Source: Actinomadura kijaniata NBRC 14229 (GTDB lineage Bacteria; Actinomycetota; Actinomycetes; Streptosporangiales; Streptosporangiaceae). From it: a DNA stretch of 38,443 bases. The stretch's first letter is position 1; each line of letters begins with the position of its first letter. The stretch spans positions 1 through 38,443 of the forward strand of contig NZ_BCQR01000119.1 of the NCBI RefSeq assembly GCF_001552175.1, read 5' to 3'. Under the pieces are notes generated by a model. That model was not told the origin of the DNA and ran no database searches. It worked only from the letters and a program-made list of their open reading frames with translations. Below are positions 14,957 through 23,209 of the stretch, in pieces. Both the position numbers and the translations under genes were made by a program.

Positions 14957-16303
14957 ATGGCCGATGGCGACAGTGGAGGCACTCTTACCCCAGCGGGGGT
15001 GCCGGGGCGGCGGGAGTTGGAGCAGCGGGCGGGGTTGTGGCCGATCGGCCGGGCACTGACGGTGGCGACCGTCGCCGCGGTGGTGGGGCTGGCAGCGGTG
15101 ATGGTCGCAGTGCTGGCGGCGCTGGGCTTCCCACGCCTGGAGCCGGCCAAGTCCCTACCGGCAAAGCAACTGCTGGATGTGCTGAAGTTCGTGCTGGGTA
15201 CCGTCGCCGGAGTCGGGGCGCTGTTCGCGCTGGTGATGGCCTACCGCCGCCAGCGCCTGGCCGAGGAAGCCCACCGCCTGGCCGAGGACGCCCACGCCCA
15301 CGAACAGCACGACGCCGCCGAGCGGCGGGTGACCGAGCTGTACAACGCCGCCGCCACCCAACTGGGTTCAGACAAGGCCCCGGTCCGCCTGACCGCCCTG
15401 TACACCCTGGAACGCCTGGCCAACGACAACCCGCGGCATCAGCAGACGATCGTCAGCATCATCTGCGCGTATTTGAGGATGCCCTACACCCCGCCCACCG
15501 CCCCTGACCCGGCTGGCCACCAGCGCCAGGCCGCCCGCCGCTATCGCGCCCGCCGCGCCGACACGATCCCTGAAGAACCCGTCGCCCCCATTCTCAATCC
15601 GCACGAGGAGCGCCAGGTCCGCCTCACCGCCCAACGCATCCTGCACACCCACCTGCAACCGAGCGCCACCGCCCACTGGGCCGGCATCGACCTGGACCTG
15701 AGCGACGCCACCCTCATCAACTTCACCCTGACGGGCTGCCACCTCCACACCGCTACCTTCAACAAGGCGAACTTCAAGGGCGCCGCCTGGTTCGACAGGG
15801 TGAAGGTCGACGATTTCGCCGGGTTCTTCCAAGCGGAGGTCGACGGCGACGCCTGGTTTGAGGAGGCAGAGGTCGGCGTCGCCGGGTTCCTCGGAATGAA
15901 GATCAGTGGCGCAGCCAGGTTCGACAAGGCGAAGGTGGGCGGTGACGCCTGGTTCAGCAGGGCAGAGGTCGGCCGTGACGCCAGGTTCGACGGGGCGAAG
16001 ATCGGCGGCGCCGCCTGGTTCCTCGGGATGAAGGTAGGCGGTAACGCCGGGTTCCTCGGGGCGCAGATCAGCGGCGACGTCAAGTTCGACGAGGCGGAGA
16101 TCAGCGGTGATTCCCTGTTCACCGGGGCCGAGATCGGCGGTGTCGCGGCCTTTCGCGACGTTCAAGTCGGCGGTGCCCTTGGTTTGACGTCGCTGAGGGT
16201 GACGGACCAGTCTCGACCGCACATACTGCCGCCAGGGTGGCGGATCGAGCCCGAGGAGGGCACCGCGGGGCGGGTGGTCGCCGAGGCGGCACTGGGGGCC
16301 TGA
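14957..16303 (+). CDS. second pentapeptide-repeat membrane protein, 448 aa
   Basis: ATG 14957 is chosen because GCGAGGAG lies upstream; a longer in-frame start exists at 14897. Two transmembrane helices (about residues 32-60 and 78-100) precede a helical linker (RRQRLAEEAHRLAEDAHAHE). The segment VTELYNAAATQLGSDKAPVR, LTALYTLERLAND is the counterpart of ERLGSAEMDVRLGGIHALDH in the 7762 protein, so the two are paralogues. The repeat region (from ~260) uses the AxF type with AWF(D/E)xAxVGG units rather than ADL. The repeats should form a beta-helix. Function unknown; likely a membrane-anchored scaffold. Confidence 0.85.
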   Translation: MADGDSGGTLTPAGVPGRRELEQRAGLWPIGRALTVATVAAVVGLAAVMVAVLAALGFPRLEPAKSLPAKQLLDVLKFVLGTVAGVGALFALVMAYRRQRLAEEAHRLAEDAHAHEQHDAAERRVTELYNAAATQLGSDKAPVRLTALYTLERLANDNPRHQQTIVSIICAYLRMPYTPPTAPDPAGHQRQAARRYRARRADTIPEEPVAPILNPHEERQVRLTAQRILHTHLQPSATAHWAGIDLDLSDATLINFTLTGCHLHTATFNKANFKGAAWFDRVKVDDFAGFFQAEVDGDAWFEEAEVGVAGFLGMKISGAARFDKAKVGGDAWFSRAEVGRDARFDGAKIGGAAWFLGMKVGGNAGFLGAQISGDVKFDEAEISGDSLFTGAEIGGVAAFRDVQVGGALGLTSLRVTDQSRPHILPPGWRIEPEEGTAGRVVAEAALGA

Positions 16304-16351
16304 CCAGTTGGTGGGATGCGCTTGCAGAGCTGCCCATCGCTCGTTGAGCGC

Positions 16352-16385
16352 CATACCGGACAGAATTAGGTTTCTGTCTGGTATG
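16352..16385. terminator. palindrome after the pentapeptide gene
   Basis: CATACCGGACAGAA (16352-16365) pairs with TTCTGTCTGGTATG (16372-16385) with one G-T pair and a 6-nt loop. It could end transcription. The core ACCGGACAGA-N8-TCTGTCTGGT is repeated exactly at 31267-31294, so it may instead be a protein-binding site. Confidence 0.6.
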
Positions 16386-17053
16386 AGTGCGCCTGCCTGT
16401 CGGCACCCGAAGGCGACATCAACATCAATACTCGAGTCGGCATGACGGTCAGGCATGCGCCCCCCTTGGCCAGCAGCGGCCCGCTCCGCTGAATCTCCAT
16501 CGCCCGGCGCACCTTGGTCCGCTGGGCCGCCTCAGCGCCGGTTCCGCACATCCTCATCACGCTTGAAGCGGAGATCACAAGGCCGTGTGGCATGGCCTGC
16601 TGGCCTGCTGGCCTGGTGGTCGAGCCTGCCTTCCCGCCACGGCCACCGCAACCCGGCGGCCGACGGCACGCCGGGTTGCGGTGGCCGCGCCGGGAAGGCG
16701 AACGGCTCCCACCAGGCCAGCAGGCCATGCCACGCGGCTCTGCAGTGGAGTTCTGGAGTTTCTTGGCGGTGTCCTGCGTATGAACAGCGTGATCAACCAG
16801 TCGGGCCCCGGCTGCCGAGACCGCCGCTGAACTCCCCGATGGGAGCGAAGGGGAAGCGGATGAGGAGGGCACCGTCACCACGATCGACCCCAAACCCGAT
16901 AGTGCCAAGAACCCTCAGGACCTAGCTGCCTGACCTCTGGGCGCGTCCGAACCCACTCACCCTGGCTCGCCCTATCCCGTCCGCAGCCCGTCGGCGCTCC
17001 CTGCTGGCGGGCTGAACACTGCCTGCACTTCTCGCCGGAAGGAAGTGATCCAT
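16386..17053. other. gene-free stretch holding a large inverted repeat
   Basis: No frame here looks like protein; both strands translate the long palindrome into similar Arg/Gly/Pro-rich text. The 3' end (17033-17053) supplies the GGAAGGAAG ribosome binding site of the VWA gene. Confidence 0.5.
16587..16733. repeat. large imperfect inverted repeat, arms 64-71 bp
   Basis: Left arm 16587-16657 begins GTGGCATGGCCTGCTGGCCT and ends CACCGCAACCCGGC. Right arm 16670-16733 is its reverse complement apart from a 7-bp extra unit in the left arm and a few substitutions. The 12-nt centre is 16658-16669. It could extrude as a cruciform, act as a bidirectional terminator, or be a small non-autonomous element. 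Confidence 0.8.
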
Positions 17054-17701
17054 ATGGACACCACCACCGACATCGCCGCGATCAGCGACCTGCCGAGGCT
17101 GCAGCACCTGGAGATCCTGCTGGACCGGTCGTCCTCGATGGAGCGCATCAAGTCCGAGGCCGAGAACGGCTTGGAGGAGTTTCTGGACGCCCAGGACGAG
17201 GCGGGCGTCCCCACCACGGTGACGCTGGCCCAGTTCGACGACGAGTACGAGCTGGTGTACGAGATCTGGCCGCTGGAGGAGGTGCCGCGGTTGGTCCTGC
17301 AGCCGCGGGGCCGCACCGCGCTGCTGGACGCCATCGCCAAGACCCTGCGGCGGCTGGAGAAGCGGATCCTGAGGACCCCCCAGGGGTGGCAGCCGGACTC
17401 GGTGATCGTGGTCATCGTCACCGATGGCCACGAGAACGCCTCGCGTCAGTACGCGCGCGACGAGGTGCACGCGATGATCCGCCGTTGCCAGAAGAAGCAC
17501 GGCTGGACGTTCCTTTTTCTGGGTGCCGACCAGGACGCCATCGAGGTGGCCGGTTCCCTGGGCATCTCCGCCGACACGGCGCTGTCATACGACAGCGGCC
17601 GCACCGAGGCCAGCCTGACCACCGCCGGACGCATGGTCGCCCGCGGCACCACCACCGGCCACTTCGCCTTCACCGACCAGGACCGCCAAGGCGTCGAGTA
17701 A
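17054..17701 (+). CDS. VWA-domain protein, 215 aa
   Basis: ATG 17054 follows GGAAGGAAG; GTG 17045 is in frame but too close to it. The von Willebrand factor A fold is shown by a full MIDAS: D24-R-S-S-S28 (LLDRSSSME), the Thr of PRGRTALLDAIAKTL and the Asp of VIVTDGHENASRQ. The rest (GWTFLFLGADQDAIEVAGSL) matches short cytosolic VWA proteins. It should bind a divalent metal and a partner's acidic side chain. No MoxR-type ATPase is adjacent; the next gene is a small acidic protein that could be the partner (inference from proximity only). Confidence 0.85.
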   Translation: MDTTTDIAAISDLPRLQHLEILLDRSSSMERIKSEAENGLEEFLDAQDEAGVPTTVTLAQFDDEYELVYEIWPLEEVPRLVLQPRGRTALLDAIAKTLRRLEKRILRTPQGWQPDSVIVVIVTDGHENASRQYARDEVHAMIRRCQKKHGWTFLFLGADQDAIEVAGSLGISADTALSYDSGRTEASLTTAGRMVARGTTTGHFAFTDQDRQGVE

Positions 17702-17793
17702 CCCTGACGCCACCGCTGCTCCTGTCCCCGCGATGCCGTCTGTGCAGAAATGAGCTGTTCATCTAAACCGGCTGAACGAACGGAGATACGACC

Positions 17794-17979
17794 ATGACTT
17801 CCCCTGGCAGCGACCGCCCCGTCGCTCACGAAGCGATCGAGCTCGTCGCCTCGCAGCAGCAACTCACCGACTCGTCCGCCGACGTCGACTACGACATGCT
17901 CGCGCAGATCGACGAGCTGCCCGAGGAGCAGGCCGTGGCCCTCATCGACGATGTGATGGGCCAGATCCTCTTCGATTAG
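17794..17979 (+). CDS. small acidic protein, 61 aa
   Basis: ATG 17794 with CGGAGATACGACC upstream. Strongly acidic helical product (DVDYDMLAQIDELPEEQAVA, LIDDVMGQILFD). It lies 92 bp after the VWA gene and ahead of a strong terminator, so the two probably form one unit. No family recognised. Confidence 0.65.
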   Translation: MTSPGSDRPVAHEAIELVASQQQLTDSSADVDYDMLAQIDELPEEQAVALIDDVMGQILFD

Positions 17980-18068
17980 CAGTTCCCGCCGATGCGAATG
18001 ACTCGCTGCTGCGCCGGTTTTGGCAGGCGTCGGCTCCGCGTCAGTGTCCTTATGGCCCTTCCCTTCCC

Positions 18069-18105
18069 AAGGCCCGCCGCCCTAGCGCATGGGGCGGCGG
18101 GCCTT
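18069..18105 (+). terminator. terminator after the VWA unit
   Basis: Perfect 14-bp stem, AAGGCCCGCCGCCC (18069-18082) with 18092-18105, and a 9-nt loop. It separates the VWA unit from the next genes. Confidence 0.8.
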
Positions 18106-18264
18106 GCCATCTCCGATGGAGGCCCTTGCAGGCTCTGTCTGACCTGGCGGCCGCGCCCACCCCGCTCGCGGCCGCCCGCCCCTCACCCACCGACCACACC
18201 CGAACACCCCGGGACCGTCCATGCCCGCCATCCGAACCCGCCCGGCCTGGAAGGTGTAACCCCC

Positions 18265-18397
18265 GTGGCTGACGAGGAACTGTCCGCCCACTACGCGGCC
18301 CGCGGTATCCGCAGCATCGCCACCTACGACCGGCGCGCGCTGCTGGACGAGATCCGCGAGAGCCACCGCGTGGGTGACACCTTTCCCGAAAGGACCC
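18265..18397 (+). other. possible gene start without a stop
   Basis: GTG 18265 follows GGAAGGTG and opens ADEELSAHYAARGIRSIATY DRR, then ALLDEIRESHRVGDTF, which reads like real protein. The frame then continues open through the next gene as Arg-rich text with no stop until 19512. A lost stop, an indel or a chance frame are all possible. It reads over the ribosome binding site of the gene at 18398. Confidence 0.3.
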
Positions 18398-18787
18398 GTG
18401 ACCCTCATGACGATCGTGTGGCACCGCATCCCCGCCCCCGTAGTCGCTCTGCTGCGCCGCCTGAAGAACATCGAGCACGCCGACGGCTCTTGGCCCGGCG
18501 GCGACGCCGTCGCCGAGGTGGAGCGGTGGCTGGTCGAGCACGGTGTCGATCCCGACATGCCCGCCGACCGGCTCCCGGCCGCCGACGACCAGCCGCACGT
18601 CTACGAGCGCCTGGTGCTCGTGCGCACCAGCTGCCCGTGGCCGCTGGAAGTCGCCGACCTCGACCACGCCATCGAGGCCGCCGTCACCGGCACCGCCGTC
18701 CGCGTCGAGCACGCCGACTCCTCCGAGACCTTCTGGACCGAGCTGGAGGTCGTCGACGTCGGGCTCGCACCCAATGCTGCGCCCTGA
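18398..18787 (+). CDS. hypothetical protein, about 129 aa
   Basis: Starts at GTG 18398 or ATG 18407; GAAAGGA at 18388-18394 is close to the first and rather far from the second. The product has helical and strand segments (IPAPVVALLRRLKNIEHADG; VERWLVEHGVDPDMPADRLP; HAIEAAVTGTAVRVEHADSS; TFWTELEVVDVGLAP) and looks soluble and acidic. No family recognised. After its stop, 18788-19236 has no supported gene apart from a coding-like scrap near 18915 (RLRHALQVRGFDVTVDIQT) and the compound hairpin. Confidence 0.6.
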   Translation: MTLMTIVWHRIPAPVVALLRRLKNIEHADGSWPGGDAVAEVERWLVEHGVDPDMPADRLPAADDQPHVYERLVLVRTSCPWPLEVADLDHAIEAAVTGTAVRVEHADSSETFWTELEVVDVGLAPNAAP

Positions 18788-19065
18788 TCTGCTGCGACCG
18801 CGCACGCACCAGCCAGCCCGCAAGCTGCGCGTCCACGTGGCGCGCCGCAGCGAGCCCTGCGCCTACCTGCGCGGGACCAGCCATGGCCAGCCCGCCCGCT
18901 GGGGGCCATCGCACGCCTACGCCACGCCCTCCAGGTCCGCGGATTCGACGTGACCGTCGACATCCAGACCACCCCCCGGTGCCGCGCCGGCATGAAAGGG
19001 CAACCCCCGACGTCAGCGTGACCGGCAACCCTCCCCCAGGTGTGGTGAGCACGCCGTGCGAGGCC

Positions 19066-19178
19066 GGGGCTGCGCTCCGGCGACGCAGGATGACCGGGCG
19101 GGCGGGCGGTCGCAACGCTGCGCTCATGCGACCGCCCTCCCGCCCGGTCCTTGGCCCTGATCGTCGGAGCGCAGCCCC
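19066..19178 (+). terminator. compound hairpin, inner 22-bp and outer 14-bp stems
   Basis: Inner stem 19092-19113 with 19128-19149 (one mismatch). Outer stem GGGGCTGCGCTCCG (19066-19079) with 19165-19178. The two stems share an axis, like the compound hairpin at 23210-23359. Likely terminator before the next small gene. Confidence 0.75.
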
Positions 19179-19236
19179 GACTGTCTCAAGCCGCCCACCA
19201 GGAGCGGCACTGCCTCCGGCGAAAGGAGTCACTGCC

Positions 19237-19512
19237 ATGGACCTTTACCAACTGCTGCTCGCCGTCGGCACCGCGATGGTTGCGGGCTCGGCCCTCCTGT
19301 ACTTCAACCGCCAGCATGGCTGGGTGGCCGAGAGGCGGTACGACGCCGTCGCCGCTGACGTTCTGGCAACGGCGGGCTTCGCCGTGTCGGCGGTGGCCGA
19401 ACTGCTGCGGGGCCTGCTGGTCATCGCAGGGATCTACGGCTTGTTCGCCGCTCTGATGGCCACGGCCTGGTGGATCAACGCGCGGGACCGGCGCAACACC
19501 GACAACACCTGA
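19237..19512 (+). CDS. two-helix membrane protein, 91 aa
   Basis: ATG 19237 with GAAAGGAG upstream. Helix 1 is YQLLLAVGTAMVAGSALLYF, then a polar loop (NRQHGWVAERRYDAVAADVL), then helix 2 (LLRGLLVIAGIYGLFAALMA) and a basic tail (WWINARDRRNTDNT). Small hypothetical membrane protein, possibly part of a mobile-element gene set. The frame is open far upstream but the start is set by the ribosome binding site. Confidence 0.7.
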   Translation: MDLYQLLLAVGTAMVAGSALLYFNRQHGWVAERRYDAVAADVLATAGFAVSAVAELLRGLLVIAGIYGLFAALMATAWWINARDRRNTDNT

Positions 19513-19525
19513 CGCACTGCGAAGT

Positions 19526-19552
19526 CTGGCTGGCGCGCGCCGGGCCAGCCAG
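19526..19552 (+). terminator. hairpin between small genes
   Basis: CTGGCTGGC (19526-19534) with GCCAGCCAG (19544-19552), 14 bp after the membrane-protein stop. Confidence 0.55.
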
Positions 19553-19598
19553 GCGCGCTGTCCACCTCCTCGTCCGCCCTGATGAACGGAGAACGGCC

Positions 19599-20000
19599 AT
19601 GGGCTTTGTCTCGGTTTGCTGCCTTCGCTGTCACCATCCGCTGCTCAGCCCCTACTCGATCACCCCAGGCCGCAACGACTGGATGGGCATCGGCGTCAGC
19701 ATCACCCCCGACCACCAGCTTCAGCGCGGCACACACGACGGCTATGGCCGCCTGAACAACCACAAGCACGGCGAGCACAGCGAGCACGGCCAGAGCGCCA
19801 AAGGCGACTTCGTCAGGATGCGGTGCTCGGTCTGGCACGAAGCGTGCTGGGAGCTCGACGGGCGACCCACCCGCTATCAGCGGCCCTCCGTCCGCGCCCG
19901 TGACCAGGGCTACTTCTTCGCCGCAGGCAGCTACGACCTGCCCAACCCCCGCCCAAAGCACGACCACCAGCACCAGCCACAACGAACTCCGCGCGCCTGA
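19599..20000 (+). CDS. Cys/His-rich hypothetical protein, 133 aa
   Basis: ATG 19599 after AACGGAGAACGGCC. The N-terminus has CCLRCHHPLLSP, a C-x2-C pair; later RMRCSVWHEACWELDGRPTR adds Cys and His, so a zinc site is likely. The centre is His/Gly/Asn-rich (NHKHGEHSEHGQ). The acidic and aromatic C-terminus is followed by a His/Pro tail. No family recognised. Its position in a series of small, separately terminated genes suggests an accessory mobile-element protein. Confidence 0.65.
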   Translation: MGFVSVCCLRCHHPLLSPYSITPGRNDWMGIGVSITPDHQLQRGTHDGYGRLNNHKHGEHSEHGQSAKGDFVRMRCSVWHEACWELDGRPTRYQRPSVRARDQGYFFAAGSYDLPNPRPKHDHQHQPQRTPRA

Positions 20001-20010
20001 CCAGGTGATT

Positions 20011-20043
20011 CACCAACCGGCGTAGCCGCTGCGCCGGTCGGTG
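20011..20043 (+). terminator. hairpin between small genes
   Basis: CACCAACCGGCG (20011-20022) pairs with CGCCGGTCGGTG (20032-20043) with one G-T pair. It lies 10 bp after the preceding stop and before the next ribosome binding site. Confidence 0.65.
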
Positions 20044-20070
20044 CCCCCTTCCTGCCCACAGGAGATGCCT

Positions 20071-20496
20071 ATGACCGCCTCGACTGCAGGCCGCAAGGCC
20101 CCAATGACCAGCTCCCCCGGTCCCACCCCCCAACCCTTGGCCAACGACTGCACCCCCGCGGATGCCCCGGTCAAGCAGTGGCTGGCCGTCGACCTCGCCG
20201 ACGACGACCTGGGAGAACAGATCGCCCTGTGGGTCGCGGGCTGGTGGGACGTCCACGACACCGGCCCCAATCCCGCTACCACCGCCATCCAGACACGCCC
20301 GGAGCTGGCGGACCTGCCCGGCGACGCCCAGGCCCGCTACATCCGCGAGCTGACCTCCTCCTTGATCACCCGTGGCTGGCTCCGTTGGGACGACGACCTG
20401 CTGCGGCCCGGGCCGCGCCTGCGGCAGCGAACGCGCAGGCGGCGCGCTGCCCGCCACCCCGTCCCGCATCCGCTACGCACCGACCGCGGCTTCTAG
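20071..20496 (+). CDS. hypothetical protein, 141 aa
   Basis: ATG 20071 with CAGGAGATGCCT upstream. After a Pro/Ser-rich lead, the product has WLAVDLADDDLGEQIALWVA, then a Trp-rich turn (GWWDVHDTG), and a helical segment (YIRELTSSLITRGWLRWDDD) that resembles a winged-helix third helix and wing. It ends in a strongly basic tail (RLRQRTRRRRAARHP). A DNA- or RNA-binding role is plausible but inferred. No family recognised. Confidence 0.65.
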   Translation: MTASTAGRKAPMTSSPGPTPQPLANDCTPADAPVKQWLAVDLADDDLGEQIALWVAGWWDVHDTGPNPATTAIQTRPELADLPGDAQARYIRELTSSLITRGWLRWDDDLLRPGPRLRQRTRRRRAARHPVPHPLRTDRGF

Positions 20497-20570
20497 CGCC
20501 AACCCGCGCCATGCGACGACCTTGCCGCACCGCCCGCCCGTCGACCGGGCGGACCTCCCAAGGAGTGCCT

Positions 20571-20789
20571 GTGAAACAGCGCATCACCAGCGAAACCATT
20601 GTGGCCACGCACGACATTGACGGACGCCGCGTGCAGGTCCAGCGGTTGACCTGGAGCGGCACCAGTGGCCTGTCCTTCGACGTGCTCGACGCCGCGACCG
20701 GCGCGTACCTGACCGATGAGTCCTTCGACACCTGCCCCGACGAGACGCAGATCCGACTCCTGCTGGCCCAGGACAGGGGTCCGCATTGA
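20571..20789 (+). CDS. small beta-rich protein, 72 aa
   Basis: GTG 20571 after AAGGAGTGCCT. The product pairs strands HDIDGRRVQVQRLTW and LSFDVLDAATGAYLTDESFD with a C-terminal helix (DETQIRLLLAQDRG). The same pattern recurs in the open stretch just before the ligase (20802-21035: GDGEPVRVP, YTVEVLDQDGTVLSHTTMTS, RAQARQHAASLIG), so the two are probably related domains. Function unknown. Confidence 0.65.
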   Translation: MKQRITSETIVATHDIDGRRVQVQRLTWSGTSGLSFDVLDAATGAYLTDESFDTCPDETQIRLLLAQDRGPH

Positions 20790-20801
20790 GCCAACACCAA
20801 A

Positions 20802-21035
20802 GTGTTGAGCTCGACGGCGACCGGCGACGGCGAGCCGGTCCGGGTGCCGTCCCGGCACGGCCAGGCCCCCTACACCGTCGAAGTGCTGGACCAAGACGGC
20901 ACGGTGCTGAGCCACACCACGATGACCTCCCGGGCGCAGGCCCGCCAGCACGCCGCCTCGCTCATCGGCATCAAGGGCGGCCCACACCCCCGCCAGCACC
21001 CGAGCAATGTCAGTCCTACCAGGAAGAATGATCTC
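20802..21035 (+). other. in-frame upstream extension of the ligase gene (78 codons)
   Basis: From GTG 20802 the frame is open into ligA. It encodes a domain like the preceding 72-aa protein and then a polar linker (KGGPHPRQHPSNVSPTRKND). Either a fused N-terminal domain of the ligase, or a former separate gene whose stop has been lost. The internal ATG 21036 has its own GGAAG, so both forms could be made. Confidence 0.5.
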
Positions 21036-23102
21036 ATGAGCAGCACTGCCGCGCCCTCTGCCATCGCCACCACCGACGACTACGCCGCCGCCGTCGAGGC
21101 CGCCACCACTGCCGCCGCGGCCTACTACGCCGATGGCACCTCCACGATGGACGACGATGTCTACGACGCCCTGGTCCGTGCGATCGCCGACTGGGAGGCC
21201 GCCCACCCCGACCAGGTGCTGCCCGACTCCCCCACCGGCAAGGTCGCCGGCGGCGCCGCGACCGGCGACGTCCCCCACACCCGGCCGATGCTGAGCCTGG
21301 ACAACGTCTTTGGCGATGACCAGCTGCGCGCGTGGGCGGCGAGCCTGGAACGGCGGCTGGACCGCCCGGTCGAAGCCTGGGCGGTGGAGACCAAGCTCGA
21401 CGGCCTGGCGATCGCCGCCCGCTACCACCGCGGCCGCCTGGCCCAGCTCATCACCCGCGGGAACGGAACCGAGGGCGAGGACGTCACCGCCAACGCCCTG
21501 GGCCACATCGTCGGCCTGCCCACGACGCTGGAACGCCCCGAGACCTTGGAGATCCGTGGCGAGGTCCTGCTGACCCGCGACCAGTACGAGGCGGCGAACT
21601 CGGCCCGCGTGGCGGCGGGCGGTGACCCATTCACCAACCCGCGCGCCGCCGCCGCCGGAGCGATCCGCACCAAGACCCGCACGTTCGCGGTGGAGTGGAC
21701 GTTCTTCGGCTACAGCGCCCTGCCCTTGCAGGGCACCAGCGAGCCGCTGGCCGCCGAGCTGACGGCGCTCCCCCACTCGGGGATCTTGGAGCTGCTGGCC
21801 GAGCTGGGTGTGCAGACCAGCTCGGCCGCCCTGGCAGGCCCGGTCCGCTACGACACCCTCGACGGCGTGCTGGCCAGGGTCAAGCAGATCGCCGACGCCC
21901 GCGCCGGCCTGGAGTTCGGGATCGACGGGATCGTGGTCAAGGCCGATGCGGCGCTCGACCAGGAGCAGGCGGGTTTCTCCTCCCGCGCGCCGCGCTGGGC
22001 GATCGCCTACAAGCTCCCCGCCGACACCAAGATCACCAAGCTGGTGGATGTGGAGTGGGAGGTCGGCCGCACCGGCATCATCGCGCCGCGCGCAGTGTTG
22101 GATCCGGTTGCGATCGGTGGCGTCACCATCACGTATGCGACCTTGCACAACGCCTCCGACATCGCCCGCAAGGACCTGATGATCGGTGACCAGGTCACCG
22201 TCTTTCGAGCCGGGGACGTGATCCCGGCGATCGAGGCGCCGCTGGTGGCGGTGCGCACCGGCGCCGAGCAGCCGATCGCGATCCCCCAGGTGTGCCCGCG
22301 GTGCGGCAGCGACATCGACCGCTCTCAGGAGCGGTGGCGATGCACTCTGGGCCGGGCCTGCAACGCCCTGGCCTCGATCGAGTACGCGGTCTCCCGCGAC
22401 GCCCTGGACATCGAGGGCATGGGCCGCACCCGGATCGTGCAGCTCGTCGACGCCGGTCTCATCGCCGACTTCGCCGACCTGTTCACCCTGACCCGCGAGC
22501 AGATCCTGTCGTTGGAGCGGATGGGCCAGACCTCCACCGACAACCTGCTGAACGCCATCGAGGTCGCCAAGCGGCAGCCGCTGGCGCGGGTGCTGACCGC
22601 GCTGGGCATCCGCGGCACCGGCCGGTCGATGTCGCGGCGCATGGCCCGCCACTTCGCCACCATGGACCACCTGCGCGCCGCCGACGCCGAGGCAATCCAG
22701 CAGGTCGACGGCCTCGGCCCGGAGAAGGCCCCGGTTATCGTCGACGAACTGGCTGAGCTCGCCCCCCTCATCGACAAGCTCGTGGCGGCAGGGGTGAACA
22801 TGGTCGAGCCGGGCGCGACCCCGCCCGGCGCCACGACCGCCACCGACACCGAGCTGCCGCTGGCCGGCAAATCGGTCGTGGTCACCGGCTCCATGACCGG
22901 CCCACTAGAGGCCCTGTCGCGCAACGAGATGAACGAACTCATCGAGCGCGCCGGCGGCAAATCCTCAAGCTCGGTGTCCAAGAAGACGGCCCTGGTCGTC
23001 GCCGGAGACAAGGCCGGATCCAAACTGGCCAAAGCCGAGTCCTTGGGCATCCCGGTCATCGGACCCGAGGAGTTCGCCGAACTCGTCGCCACGTTCCTGT
23101 AG
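21036..23102 (+). CDS. ligA: NAD-dependent DNA ligase, 688 aa
   Basis: ATG 21036 is preferred: GGAAG lies upstream and the length matches LigA. Domain Ia (AAAYYADGTSTMDDDVYDAL, PDSPTGKVAGG) is followed by the adenylation site K120 in VETKLDGLAI, the NAD/AMP motifs (GRLAQLITRGNGTEGEDVTA; LEIRGEVLLTRDQYEAAN), the OB-fold (GRTGIIAPRAVLDPVAIGG), a C420-C423-C436-C442 zinc finger, HhH repeats and a C-terminal BRCT domain (LPLAGKSVVVTGSMTGPLEA). It seals 5'-phosphate/3'-OH nicks using NAD. The housekeeping copy is expected elsewhere in the chromosome, so this is probably an extra, mobile-element-borne ligase (inference). The frame is also open 234 bp upstream. Confidence 0.92.
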   Translation: MSSTAAPSAIATTDDYAAAVEAATTAAAAYYADGTSTMDDDVYDALVRAIADWEAAHPDQVLPDSPTGKVAGGAATGDVPHTRPMLSLDNVFGDDQLRAWAASLERRLDRPVEAWAVETKLDGLAIAARYHRGRLAQLITRGNGTEGEDVTANALGHIVGLPTTLERPETLEIRGEVLLTRDQYEAANSARVAAGGDPFTNPRAAAAGAIRTKTRTFAVEWTFFGYSALPLQGTSEPLAAELTALPHSGILELLAELGVQTSSAALAGPVRYDTLDGVLARVKQIADARAGLEFGIDGIVVKADAALDQEQAGFSSRAPRWAIAYKLPADTKITKLVDVEWEVGRTGIIAPRAVLDPVAIGGVTITYATLHNASDIARKDLMIGDQVTVFRAGDVIPAIEAPLVAVRTGAEQPIAIPQVCPRCGSDIDRSQERWRCTLGRACNALASIEYAVSRDALDIEGMGRTRIVQLVDAGLIADFADLFTLTREQILSLERMGQTSTDNLLNAIEVAKRQPLARVLTALGIRGTGRSMSRRMARHFATMDHLRAADAEAIQQVDGLGPEKAPVIVDELAELAPLIDKLVAAGVNMVEPGATPPGATTATDTELPLAGKSVVVTGSMTGPLEALSRNEMNELIERAGGKSSSSVSKKTALVVAGDKAGSKLAKAESLGIPVIGPEEFAELVATFL

Positions 23103-23116
23103 CTGACGACCCCCAG

Positions 23117-23178
23117 CCTGCGGCAACCTTCCACCACCCCTCTGGTACATCCCACCAGCGGCGGAAGGCGGCCGCAGG
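23117..23178 (+). terminator. terminator after ligA
   Basis: CCTGCGGC (23117-23124) pairs with GCCGCAGG (23171-23178), and inside it CCTTCC pairs with GGAAGG. It lies 14 bp after the ligA stop. Confidence 0.65.
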
Positions 23179-23209
23179 TCATCCGACCACGGGCCTGACG
23201 TCACCAAGT

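Noticed and set aside
20493..22670. A 725-codon open frame opposite ligA
   Set aside because: Mirror frame of a high-GC gene: Gly/Val/Gln/Asp-rich product, no motif, while the plus strand encodes a full LigA.
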